A stretch of DNA of 64,000 nt from Mucilaginibacter sp. cycad4 (lineage in GTDB: Bacteria; Bacteroidota; Bacteroidia; Sphingobacteriales; Sphingobacteriaceae), in contig NZ_CP139559.1 in NCBI RefSeq assembly GCF_034263275.1, positions 3,906,001 through 3,970,000 on the forward strand. The letters run 5' to 3'. The number at the start of each line of letters is the position of its first letter. The first letter of the stretch is position 1. The notes below the pieces were generated by a model. The model made no database searches and was not told the DNA's origin. It was given only the letters and a program-made list of their open reading frames with translations. The position numbers and the translations under genes are program-made. Of this stretch, positions 52,208 through 60,220 are shown in pieces.

Positions 52208-54199
52208 ATGAAGATATTTCGTTATCAGTTTATTACCCGGGTAATACCTAAAGCAAGAAATAATATCTCTTATATGTCTTTGAAGAATATAGCCGCCACA
52301 ATAACCTGCCTTTTTTTAACCTCATACACAACCATAACCCAGGCCCAATCACTCGTAACCGACTCACTGAAGCAAGTTTTAAAAACTGCCGGTAACCACG
52401 AAAAACCTATTGTGATGGCCGAACTTGCCCGGGCTACTGTTGAGAAAAACATTGACGCGTCCATAGCAAACGCTGGCAAGGCTATAACCATGGCAAAAGA
52501 GAACGCAGATGTCGGCGCAACCGCCTTTTGCTATGCTACAATGGGGTATTTACTAATGCAGAAAAACCAGCAACACCGGGCTGCCCTCTTTATCGACAGC
52601 GCAGTTCAGATTGCAGCAAAATCAAAAAATAACGTGCTGGTTTCTTTTGCCTGGCTACGCAAAGGCTGGCTGGAACTGGTAAAAGGCAATAATGAAAAGG
52701 CCATGTCGGGTTTGCTGAAAGCAGAACAGCTGATACAATACACTGACAATCGGCGCGCCTACAGCTATAAAACACTCATCAACCATTACATAGCAAGCAT
52801 TTACGCTTACGGCAGTGATACCCTTAAACAGCGGAAATACGCGTCCGATTGCCTCGCGGCAGCAAAGCGAAGCCTATATCCGGATGATTTATTGTTAGGT
52901 TACATGACCCTGGGCCATAGTTTTTTTTCGGCGTTTGAAAAGAATAGGACCAGGCGTGCGCTGCTTGATTCGTCAATGGTATATTACCGGGCTGCTTTAG
53001 CCACTTACCGGCATAATACAGAAAAAATACTTTTACAAAGTAACGCTTCGGCAACGGCCCTCAATATGGCAAACAGTTATTTCAAATACTATCCTCCCGC
53101 TTATAAAGACAGCGCTTATAATTATGTTAACATAGCACTTGATATTGCCAGGCGCACCAACGGTAAGGAAATAATTGCCAATTGCTACGGCATATTGAGC
53201 GAATATGCGCTTCGCGACGGATCGCCCGAAAAGGCAGAACAATACCTGCTCACCGGCATATCCGAATTAAAGGATTCTGCCCCCGGTGTCGATATCACAC
53301 GGTCGCGGTTAATGCTGGGATTGGCAAACGTAGCCGAAAAAAGCAGCGACAAGGGCAAAGCGCTTGATTATTACAAAAAATATATCGACTACTACAGCAA
53401 GGTATTTGACAGCCAGAAACTGGCTACCGTGCAACAACTTGAAGAGGAATATCAATCTGTACTTAAAGAAAACGAGATAGCCCGCCTGCGCGAACGCGCC
53501 GATTTTAATAAACAACTCAACTGGCTTTATGTAGCTATCGGGTCGGCAAGTATCATTTTACTCGGGCTGCTGTTAAGCTCTTACCATTACAAGCTAAAAG
53601 CATCGCAGCAGCAAAAACAGCTTACCGAACAGGAGAAAGAAGAAATAAAACTTTTGGCACAATTACAACAAGCCGAAGCCCAGCGCCTGATGCTGGAGAA
53701 ACAGGAGGCGGAACTGCAGAGCTCCCTGCGCGAAAAAGAACATGCCCATGCAAAGGCCCGGCAGGAGTTGTTACAGGACCGCACCGAATGGCTGGAAAAA
53801 GAGTTGCTGGCCGGCTCACTGAAAATTGAAGAGAAGAACGCTATCCTCGAGTTGTTAAAAGAGAAATCGCGCAAAGCCGGTTCGCCGGCTGTGGCCAGGC
53901 AGATGGGCCGCATCATCAACCAAAACCTGCGGATGGATAAAAACATTGATGAGCAGCAGGTCATAAGCCAAAGTCGTCCCGGTTTTTTCAATGCCCTGCA
54001 ACAACAAGCCGAAAACAGCCTTACCCGCCTCGACCTAAAATATTGCTCATATATTTTAATGGGACTTGATACCAAGGAAATAGCTAACCGCCTCGGCGTT
54101 GAGCCAAAAAGTATCCGCATGGCCAGGTACAGGCTTAAACAAAAACTTAAATTAGCTAAAGACGACGATCTTGACCAGTTTATTGGCAAGGTTGGTTAG
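52208..54199 (+). CDS. TPR sensor with transmembrane helix and LuxR-type HTH
   Basis: A 663-residue one-component regulator common in Bacteroidota. A signal or anchor (MSLKNIAATITCLFLTSYTT, from an alternative ATG at 52274) precedes about seven TPR-like helix pairs (about 50-405; TAFCYATMGYLLMQ, VSFAWLRKGWLELVKGNNEK, RLMLGLANVAEKSSDKGKAL). A membrane helix follows (about 435-457, LYVAIGSASIILLGLLLSSY), then a coiled coil (about 465-560), and a LuxR/GerE-like HTH at the end (YILMGLDTKEIANRLGVEPK, SIRMARYRLKQKL). It probably reads a periplasmic cue and regulates genes directly. Its target is unknown. I gave the first ATG; the second fits the signal better. Confidence 0.85.
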   Translation: MKIFRYQFITRVIPKARNNISYMSLKNIAATITCLFLTSYTTITQAQSLVTDSLKQVLKTAGNHEKPIVMAELARATVEKNIDASIANAGKAITMAKENADVGATAFCYATMGYLLMQKNQQHRAALFIDSAVQIAAKSKNNVLVSFAWLRKGWLELVKGNNEKAMSGLLKAEQLIQYTDNRRAYSYKTLINHYIASIYAYGSDTLKQRKYASDCLAAAKRSLYPDDLLLGYMTLGHSFFSAFEKNRTRRALLDSSMVYYRAALATYRHNTEKILLQSNASATALNMANSYFKYYPPAYKDSAYNYVNIALDIARRTNGKEIIANCYGILSEYALRDGSPEKAEQYLLTGISELKDSAPGVDITRSRLMLGLANVAEKSSDKGKALDYYKKYIDYYSKVFDSQKLATVQQLEEEYQSVLKENEIARLRERADFNKQLNWLYVAIGSASIILLGLLLSSYHYKLKASQQQKQLTEQEKEEIKLLAQLQQAEAQRLMLEKQEAELQSSLREKEHAHAKARQELLQDRTEWLEKELLAGSLKIEEKNAILELLKEKSRKAGSPAVARQMGRIINQNLRMDKNIDEQQVISQSRPGFFNALQQQAENSLTRLDLKYCSYILMGLDTKEIANRLGVEPKSIRMARYRLKQKLKLAKDDDLDQFIGKVG

Positions 54200-54295
54200 T
54201 GTAAGATGCAAATAGCCTTTTGGATTTAATTCAGGTACAAAAGCAGGTAAACACCCTCCGATATTAACAAAAAAAAACACCTTAATTTCGCCTTA

Positions 54296-54342
54296 CTGTC
54301 CTCTCACATCCACCGTACGTGTCGTTCGGCATACTGCGGTTC
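54296..54342 (-). mobile_element. relic resembling group II intron domain V
   Basis: On the minus strand the sequence GAACCGCAGTATGCCGAACG continues into ACACGTACGGTGGATGTGAG and AGGACAG. This matches the conserved end of bacterial group II introns (GAACCGC-GTATGCC, CACGTACGGT, GTGAGAGG). Nothing like a maturase or the 5' GUGYG boundary is nearby, so it is a fragment. It lies in the 258-bp gap between the TPR regulator and the GH51 gene. I recognise this by pattern only. Confidence 0.45.
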
Positions 54343-54387
54343 ATCAAACATTAACAGTTTTCAGCGGGGGGGGTATAAGCGTGTAAA

Positions 54388-54439
54388 CGCAGCAATCGCA
54401 AGCTACCAGATTGACACTGTAAAGCCCACGATTGCTGCG
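54388..54439. repeat. 11-bp inverted repeat downstream of GH51
   Basis: CGCAGCAATCG (54388-54398) and CGATTGCTGCG (54429-54439) are perfect complements with a 30-nt loop, just past the GH51 stop at 54458. No strong U-run follows on the minus strand, so a terminator is possible but not clear. An eight-G run lies at 54365-54372. Confidence 0.5.
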
Positions 54440-54457
54440 ATTGCAACAACTTGTTTA

Positions 54458-56467
54458 TTATTTTGCTTCGATCTGCAATACGCTGATAGAGTATGCGGGA
54501 AACGTATAATTAAAGTCCTTTTTAATCCCCTTGAGCACAGATGTTACCGGAACGATCTTTTTAGGCTCGGTGATCGAATTGGTATCCTCTGGCTTTTCGG
54601 CTTTAAGCACCACAATTTTGCCATTGGATTTTAACGTGCCCGCACCGTTAAAATTAAAAGAAACCGGCGCCGCGCTGCCCGCGGCATTGACAACTTTTAA
54701 GTAAAGCGTCCCTGTTCTGGAATCGCGCGTGCCTACGTAAAACAGGGATGGATAGGTTTTGGGCTTCACATTACTAACGGAGTCTTTATGTGAGAGCCGC
54801 TGCAATTGGGTAGGGATACCTTCGCCCGTAATGTTCACCACCTTGTCACCTTTGTAATTGTTAAACATTTGCTGCGCATAAAATGATGGCGAACCATAGC
54901 TGTTAAGTGTATTATAGCCTATCAGATCTGACGACCATTGCATTCCCCCCGGATTAACATTTACAAACAGCGGCGCATAGCATGACATCACCACAATATC
55001 CGAATTACGCTCCATCCCAGTCATCCAGGCGGCGTCTCCGAGGGCGGCATTAAAATTAGGTGTAGGTTTACCTTCACGTGTAGCCCATTCTCCTACAAAT
55101 ATCTTCGGGCCTTTTCTGTCGTATTTATCATAATGGTCGGCATCGCTTTCCATATCAAATGCACTCCTGTAATAATGCTCGTCATACACATCAGGACGGC
55201 GTTTAGTCAGTGGTACCCTTTGCCCCAGCCAGTCTTTTCCGCCTACGGTCGAGATCACCTGCAATTCGGGATATTTTGCCCTGATGGCGTCAAAAAACTG
55301 CGCAAAGCGGCCATCATAACTGCCCGAAAGGTCAAAACCATCCTCGTTACCTACTTCAACAAAGTTAAGCTTAAATGGTGCGGGATGTCCGTCAAGGGCA
55401 CGGCGCTTACCCCATACGGTGGTGGTATCGCCTGTTACATATTCTATTTCTTCCAGCGCATCGTCCACAAATGGCTTCAGCAGCGGCCCTGCCTCAATAT
55501 GATCTGTGTTCAGCGTATACCCGGCAAACAGGGCAAGCACCGGCTCCATATGCAGATCCTCGCACCATAACAGGTATTCCAATAGGCCCATTCCATCTGA
55601 CGAACGATACCCCCAGGTTCCTTTGTGGCCTGGCCGGCCTTCAACCGGGCCCAGCGTCTTTTTCCAGTCAAACCGGGTCGAAAACATTTCACCTTCCAGG
55701 TAATTGCCGCCGGGTAACCGCAAAAAGGCTGGGTTCATGGAGGCCAGCAGCTGCATAATATCCGCCCTGTTGCCATTCGGGCGATTATTAAACGTTGGTG
55801 GGAACAACGATACCAGGCTAAACCAGTAACTGCCAGCAGCATTCGGGCGAATAACGAAACGAGTGGCCGATGTAGGTTTGACAGTTGCCGGTACAGTTAA
55901 ACTGACGCTGAATTTTTTCCAACCATTATCAATGCCGGTAACTATTGCCGATGCATAAGCAACGTTGGTTACCGTATCCTCGATGCTTACAGTTAAAGTG
56001 CTGTTGTTAACCTGGCCGGCCCGGGCGAAAAAGCTGCCTTTATAAGTGGTTGATGGTTTAACCGGTATTCCCCAGAAACCATCATTGGCAATCCCCGTTT
56101 TTTTATCCCCGGCAGCTACCTGTAAGTGCAAACTGGTTGTAAGCGCGTCATTCACCGGGTTTTTATAATCGAGCATAATGGCAGATGTATCACCCTTTTC
56201 TTTTAACAAGCGCCAGTGATCAGGCGCTTTCTGGTTGTCTTTAAAACTCCTGTTCCTGAGCAGTTCTCCATAAATACCGCCGTCATAAGAATAATTGATC
56301 TCTTCTGTCATCAGTCCGTACAACCTGGGGCTCACGCTGGCCCCGGGCTGATCAAACTGAAGGGTAAGCTTAGTGGTGGTTTGGGCGTGAAGTAAGGCCG
56401 CCGGGGCGAAGGAGCCCAGTATCAGGGCTACATAGGAAAGGATCTTCTGGTTCTTAAACATAATCAT
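54458..56467 (-). CDS. GH51 alpha-L-arabinofuranosidase
   Basis: A 669-residue exported enzyme removing arabinofuranosyl branches from arabinan or arabinoxylan. After the signal peptide (MFKNQKILSYVALILGSFAP) come an N-terminal strand pair (LYGLMTEEINYSYDGGIYGE), a CBM4/9-type carbohydrate-binding module (about 80-225) and the barrel with FLRLPGGNYLEGEMF. Acid/base Glu375 sits in FVEVGNEDGFD and nucleophile Glu460 in IFVGEWATREG. A C-terminal beta-domain ends in AYSISVLQIEAK. It stands alone, 23 kb from the pectin operon, and likely complements it. The leader has an AATTGTT-N5-AACAATT palindrome. Confidence 0.93.
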   Translation of the reverse strand: MIMFKNQKILSYVALILGSFAPAALLHAQTTTKLTLQFDQPGASVSPRLYGLMTEEINYSYDGGIYGELLRNRSFKDNQKAPDHWRLLKEKGDTSAIMLDYKNPVNDALTTSLHLQVAAGDKKTGIANDGFWGIPVKPSTTYKGSFFARAGQVNNSTLTVSIEDTVTNVAYASAIVTGIDNGWKKFSVSLTVPATVKPTSATRFVIRPNAAGSYWFSLVSLFPPTFNNRPNGNRADIMQLLASMNPAFLRLPGGNYLEGEMFSTRFDWKKTLGPVEGRPGHKGTWGYRSSDGMGLLEYLLWCEDLHMEPVLALFAGYTLNTDHIEAGPLLKPFVDDALEEIEYVTGDTTTVWGKRRALDGHPAPFKLNFVEVGNEDGFDLSGSYDGRFAQFFDAIRAKYPELQVISTVGGKDWLGQRVPLTKRRPDVYDEHYYRSAFDMESDADHYDKYDRKGPKIFVGEWATREGKPTPNFNAALGDAAWMTGMERNSDIVVMSCYAPLFVNVNPGGMQWSSDLIGYNTLNSYGSPSFYAQQMFNNYKGDKVVNITGEGIPTQLQRLSHKDSVSNVKPKTYPSLFYVGTRDSRTGTLYLKVVNAAGSAAPVSFNFNGAGTLKSNGKIVVLKAEKPEDTNSITEPKKIVPVTSVLKGIKKDFNYTFPAYSISVLQIEAK

Positions 56468-56493
56468 AAATTGTATTTGGTTGCTTTTATTTT

Positions 56494-56512
56494 AATTGTT
56501 TTAATAACAATT
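56494..56512. promoter_or_regulatory. AATTGTT-N5-AACAATT palindrome ahead of GH51
   Basis: Perfect 7-bp inverted repeat about 27-45 bp upstream of the GH51 ATG. Position suits a regulator site over the promoter or leader. The sequence is AT-rich, so chance is possible. Confidence 0.35.
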
Positions 56513-56809
56513 AAAAACACTGATATTACATTTACTTTCAACCGGCTACCGACAGGTAAACATTATATATCTAACTGTAAAAAATTAAAATAACTACAGA
56601 AAGCAGGTTAATTATTGGCTGATCAAATGTAATCAATAGATTGTTAAAACAACAATTAAAAATCATTACCATATTTTACAGTTATGTTTCAAAACAATGT
56701 AGGGCTGTTCCGGGCCCCTGGAAATTAAAAATTATGAGAACGTTAACGGCAATGCTGGCATATTTTGGTTATTCTGATATTGGAACTCATGGTAAGATAG
56801 AATACGTTT

Positions 56810-56839
56810 CATTAAGTGCCATTAAATGACATTAAGTGT
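56810..56839. repeat. three tandem 10-bp repeats
   Basis: CATTAAGTGC, CATTAAATGA and CATTAAGTGT follow each other without gaps, spaced by one DNA turn. No gene is adjacent within 190 bp on either side. They may be slippage products or helical-phase binding sites. Confidence 0.5.
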
Positions 56840-57032
56840 AAATAAGCGCAATGATTTCACCCTTGATTTTTGCTTGAGGAACAAATTGGGTCTTGAGGAA
56901 CATTTGAGGGTCAGGAACAATCAAATCGGGAACAATTTGAAAAAACTGAGCGCAAATAAAAAATCGCATAACTCTGTAATTAAGCGGCTTACTTTAATTA
57001 AAAGAAGTTTGAGTTTGTTTGATTTTGACGGC

Positions 57033-58493
57033 CTATTTTCCGATACAAAACTTACTAAATATATTCTCCAGCAAATCATCAGTAGTAACCACTCCCGTGA
57101 TCTCACCCAAATAGTGAAGTCCCTGCTTAATATCCATCGACAGGAAATCTGAAGTGATACTGCCATCTATACCGCCCAACACCCTTACAAGTGCTTCTTC
57201 AGTTTTTTGCAGGGCTTCCAGGTGGCGAATATTGGTCACCAGCGTTTCATCGCCGCTAAGCTGGTCTTTTACTGCCGATGAATAAATTTTGTGCTTTAGC
57301 TCATCAATATGGCTTTTTTCTTTGGCCGAAATAAAAATAATGTCCGGAAGTCCGAAAGTCCGGAAGTCGGGGATTGCAGAAGTGGATAAATCGTGCTCAT
57401 CAAAACCGTAATTAGCAAATAAGTCAGCGAAGCTTCTTTCAGACTTTCCGACTTTCTGACTTTCCGGCTTATTCAGCAGATCGGCTTTATTGGCTACCAC
57501 CAGCATGGTAACTCCGGGCTTTTGCAGGCTGGCAATATCATTGTTCAGGTCTTCGATAGTAATCTCCGCAGCATCAAAAACATAAACCAACAAGGCCGAC
57601 TGGCTGATCTTTTCCATAGTACGTTGTACCCCTATCTGTTCAATGGCATCGGTAGCTTCGCGGATCCCGGCGGTATCAATAAGCCTGAAATTAATGCCCT
57701 GGATATTCAGTACCTCCTCAATCGTATCTCTTGTGGTACCAGGGATGTGGCTCACTATGGCACGCTCTTCATTAAGCAGGGCGTTAAGCAGGGTTGATTT
57801 ACCGGCATTAGGTCTGCCTGCTATTACTGTATTTACACCGTTTTTAATAGCATTTCCTAACTCGAAAGATTGGATAAGCCGGCCTACGATTTTGGCAATT
57901 TCATGGATCAATTGTTTCAACTGGGCACGATTGGCAAACTCCACATCTTCTTCAGCAAAATCAAGTTCCAGCTCAATGAGCGAGGCAAAGTTTACCAGTT
58001 GCTCACGCAGGGCCTGCAACTGTGTACTGAAGCCGCCACGGAGCTGCTGCAGGGCCACCTGCTGCGATGCTTTAGAGTTGGAAGCGATCAGATCGGCAAC
58101 AGCTTCGGCCTGGCTCAGATCAAGCTGGCCGTTCAGGAAGGCCCTTAAAGTAAATTCGCCGGGTTTGGCTGAGCGTGCGCCTTTTTTGATAAACAATTTG
58201 ATAATACTTTCAATAATATAACCTGAAGCATGGCACGAAATCTCAACCACATTTTCGCGGGTATATGACCGCGGACCAACAAACACCGATACCAGCACCT
58301 CGTCCAAAGTCAAGTCGCCATCGGCAATACTGCCGAAATGAATAGTGTGTGATGCCTGTTTGCTCAGGTCTTTGCCTTTAAATACGCTATTTGCTATGTT
58401 TATGGCATTAGCGCCTGAAAGGCGGATCACTGCTATGGCGCCCACCCCGTTCGGTGTGGCAAGGGCAACTATAGTATCGGTATTATCTGTCAT
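57033..58493 (-). CDS. mnmE: tRNA modification GTPase MnmE, with a 42-codon palindromic insertion
   Basis: With MnmG it installs the 5-carboxymethylaminomethyl group on wobble uridine of several tRNAs. The start chosen is MTDNTDTIVALATPNGVGAI (ATG 58493), the standard N-terminus. It has the folate-binding N-domain, helical domain, and G domain with VIAGRPNAGKSTLLNALL (G1), LIDTAGIRE (G3), VVANKADLL (G4) and FISAKEKS (G5), and the invariant C-terminal CIGK. Between G4 and G5 there is an extra segment (KVGKSERSFADLFANYGFDE and HDLSTSAIPDFRTFGLPDI) encoded by a palindromic repeat. The protein is 486 residues against about 455 usually. The frame is intact and motifs are preserved, so it is probably functional. 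Confidence 0.95.
   Translation of the reverse strand: MTDNTDTIVALATPNGVGAIAVIRLSGANAINIANSVFKGKDLSKQASHTIHFGSIADGDLTLDEVLVSVFVGPRSYTRENVVEISCHASGYIIESIIKLFIKKGARSAKPGEFTLRAFLNGQLDLSQAEAVADLIASNSKASQQVALQQLRGGFSTQLQALREQLVNFASLIELELDFAEEDVEFANRAQLKQLIHEIAKIVGRLIQSFELGNAIKNGVNTVIAGRPNAGKSTLLNALLNEERAIVSHIPGTTRDTIEEVLNIQGINFRLIDTAGIREATDAIEQIGVQRTMEKISQSALLVYVFDAAEITIEDLNNDIASLQKPGVTMLVVANKADLLNKPESQKVGKSERSFADLFANYGFDEHDLSTSAIPDFRTFGLPDIIFISAKEKSHIDELKHKIYSSAVKDQLSGDETLVTNIRHLEALQKTEEALVRVLGGIDGSITSDFLSMDIKQGLHYLGEITGVVTTDDLLENIFSKFCIGK
57342..57467. repeat. palindromic GACTTTCCG-type repeat inside mnmE
   Basis: Left arm 57342-57370 (GTCCGGAAGTCCGAAAGTCC and onward) and right arm 57442-57467 (GACTTTCCGACTTTCTGACT and TTCCGG) are near-reverse-complements, each built from a repeated 8-9-bp unit. 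The 126-bp element equals 42 codons, keeps the frame and lies between the G4 and G5 loops of the GTPase domain. Confidence 0.85.
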
Positions 58494-58504
58494 TTTTTTG
58501 CTGA

Positions 58505-58672
58505 TAGTTAATGGTTCATAGATCATGGCTAACGCCTGTCTAATTTACCAAAGTGCAAAGGTCGTTATTTCGTGGTGATTTTTCTCACCGACTCATTCTA
58601 ATCCATCTCCATATGACTTGAACATGAAAAACGCAGGCGCACCATGAACTATGATCCATGAACCATTAACTA
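58505..58672. repeat. inverted repeat in the mnmE / nucleoid-protein divergent promoter
   Basis: TAGTTAATGGTTCATAGATC (58505-58524) and GATCCATGAACCATTAACTA (58653-58672) are complementary over 19 of 20 bases, 128 bp apart. Inner copies of the TTCATGG / CCATGAA unit accompany the right arm. The element spans nearly the whole 203-bp divergent gap, so it may shape transcription of both genes. Confidence 0.75.
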
Positions 58673-58696
58673 AAATCTTTACCTTCGCAGGCAATT

Positions 58697-59755
58697 ATGG
58701 TAACTTTTTTTGAAGCTTCGCTCGAAACCATTTCGGTGCATCATGTCGGTAACCAATCGCAGGAAGAGATGTACGCCCTTTCTGAACAACCGTTGGAATT
58801 AAAGGATGAGATCATCCCCAACCTGCTTATGCAGTATTTTCTGAAACCTTTTGAAAAGGCTAACGAGGTTTATCACCTAACGCACAGCAGTGGTGATTTG
58901 GGACTGAACGAGTTGCACCACTTTGCTACGCAGGTGTTTGACGATAACACCAAATTCCACGAGGCATCTGAGCAAATAGCGAGACATTTGTACAAGGTTA
59001 CCGTTCACCCCAACATCAAAGGCGGTGAGCTTTATGTGGTGTATTTTAACAAAGTTCAAATAGAAGGCAACCCGCTGGATGCCATTGGTATCTTCAAATC
59101 AGAAAATAAGGAAACCTACCTCAAAGTGTACCCGGACAAAGGCGGTTTCCAGGTTGATTACGAACAGGATGCCATCAACATCAACAAGCTGGACAAAGGT
59201 GTGCTGATCTTCAACATCGAAAAAGAAAACGGATATAAGGTAGTGGTGGTTGATAAAACCAACAGCGGCCAGGAAGCGGCCATGTACTGGAAAGATCAGT
59301 TTTTACAACTGAAGATCCGTAATGACAGCTTCAACCAAACCAACAATACCCTTGGCATTTACAAAAACTTCATCACCGAAAAAATTGACGAAGAATTTGA
59401 GATGAGCAAAGCCGATAAGATCGACCTGCTGAACCGCTCCATGAAATATTTCAAGGAAAAAGAAACCTTTGATATGGAAGAGTTTTCGAATGAAGTGATT
59501 GGTAACGAACAGGCCATTGAATCGTTCAAAACTTTCAAAAACCAGTACGAGCAGGAGTTTGACAGCCCTATTGCCGATAATTTTGTGATATCAGAAAATG
59601 CTGTAAAAAAACAGGCTCGTGTTTACAAAAGCGTCCTTAAACTTGATAAAAACTTCCACATCTATATTCATGGCGATAAGGAGTTAATTGAGAAAGGCTT
59701 TGATGATGGCCGGGCGATGAATTATTATAAGGTTTATTTTAAGGAAGAAGCATAA
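58697..59755 (+). CDS. nucleoid-associated protein (NdpA/YejK family)
   Basis: A 352-residue cytoplasmic protein of the NdpA family (PF04245). Recognisable parts are MVTFFEASLETISVHHVGNQ, YLKPF-like helix (LMQYFLKPFEKANEVYHLTH), VTVHPNIKGGELYVVYF, KSENKETYLKVYPDKGGFQV, AAMYWKDQFLQLKIRNDSFN and a C-terminal FHIYIHGDKELIEKGFDDGR. Family members associate with nucleoid DNA or phage-like particles; the biochemical role in Bacteroidota is unclear. Followed by a weak hairpin (59758-59777). Confidence 0.85.
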   Translation: MVTFFEASLETISVHHVGNQSQEEMYALSEQPLELKDEIIPNLLMQYFLKPFEKANEVYHLTHSSGDLGLNELHHFATQVFDDNTKFHEASEQIARHLYKVTVHPNIKGGELYVVYFNKVQIEGNPLDAIGIFKSENKETYLKVYPDKGGFQVDYEQDAININKLDKGVLIFNIEKENGYKVVVVDKTNSGQEAAMYWKDQFLQLKIRNDSFNQTNNTLGIYKNFITEKIDEEFEMSKADKIDLLNRSMKYFKEKETFDMEEFSNEVIGNEQAIESFKTFKNQYEQEFDSPIADNFVISENAVKKQARVYKSVLKLDKNFHIYIHGDKELIEKGFDDGRAMNYYKVYFKEEA

Positions 59756-59892
59756 CCCGGCACTTATTGACATGCCGCTATAAACTAATCTTCCAGTATA
59801 GCAAGGCGTTATATTTTCAGTATGTATTATAATAAACCTTTGCAGTTGTGATAAGTCGTACAGCTATATATCGTACTACTAAATTAATCACA

Positions 59893-60185
59893 ATGAAAAA
59901 CTATTATTTATTTTCTCCGTACTGTCTATTATCACAGGCTGCGACGTCCTTAAAAAAAATCATGGTATCCCTGATTATCAAATCGGTATGAGCGAACAAG
60001 ACTTTACCGCGTCGCATAAAAATAACCTGACTATTATGGAAGCAACCAAAGGCCATACTGTTTATAGAAGAGTAATAGGAAATAATGGTGAACGTATGTA
60101 TTATTATTTTGAAAACGATAAATTGGTGAAAATGCGTCGTGCAGACAGTCCAAACTCGGTAGTGGTCATCGATCCGGGGCGATGA
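59893..60185 (+). pseudogene. small lipoprotein with a frameshift in the start-proximal A tract
   Basis: From ATG 59893 the frame as written gives MKNYYLFSPYC and stops near 59991. One base added to the A5 run (59896-59900) would instead give MKKLLFIFSVLSIITGCDVL, a perfect lipoprotein signal with lipobox SIITGC. It would continue through KKNHGIPDYQIGMSEQDF and a 65-residue C-terminal part ending at 60185 (TVYRRVIGNNGERMYYYFEN). So a one-base deletion in a homopolymer has broken the gene. A second run (A8, 59952-59959) lies just after the lipobox. It could be a sequencing error, a true pseudogene or a slippage-regulated gene. Product unknown. Confidence 0.7.
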
Positions 60186-60220
60186 TAAACAAACTCAGTA
60201 ACTTTGGGAAGAAAGAAAGT

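Larger units (their letters stand above)
56468..57032. other. 565-bp AT-rich gap between GH51 and mnmE
   Basis: I found no gene I would support. Two short open frames near 56641 and 56826 lack family resemblance, and the second runs antisense into mnmE. The gap holds an inverted repeat (56494-56512), three tandem 10-mers (56810-56839), and four GGAACA motifs at 56878, 56897, 56914 and 56929 spaced 19, 17 and 15 bp. Confidence 0.5.

Noticed and set aside
53587..54189. 200-codon minus-strand frame, Ser- and Cys-rich
   Set aside because: It is the antisense shadow of the coiled-coil and HTH part of the TPR-LuxR regulator.
56826..57152. 108-codon plus-strand open frame rich in Lys, Leu and Asn
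   Set aside because: Its last third is antisense to the conserved 3' end of mnmE, the start has no supporting signal, and the composition is that of AT-rich intergenic DNA.
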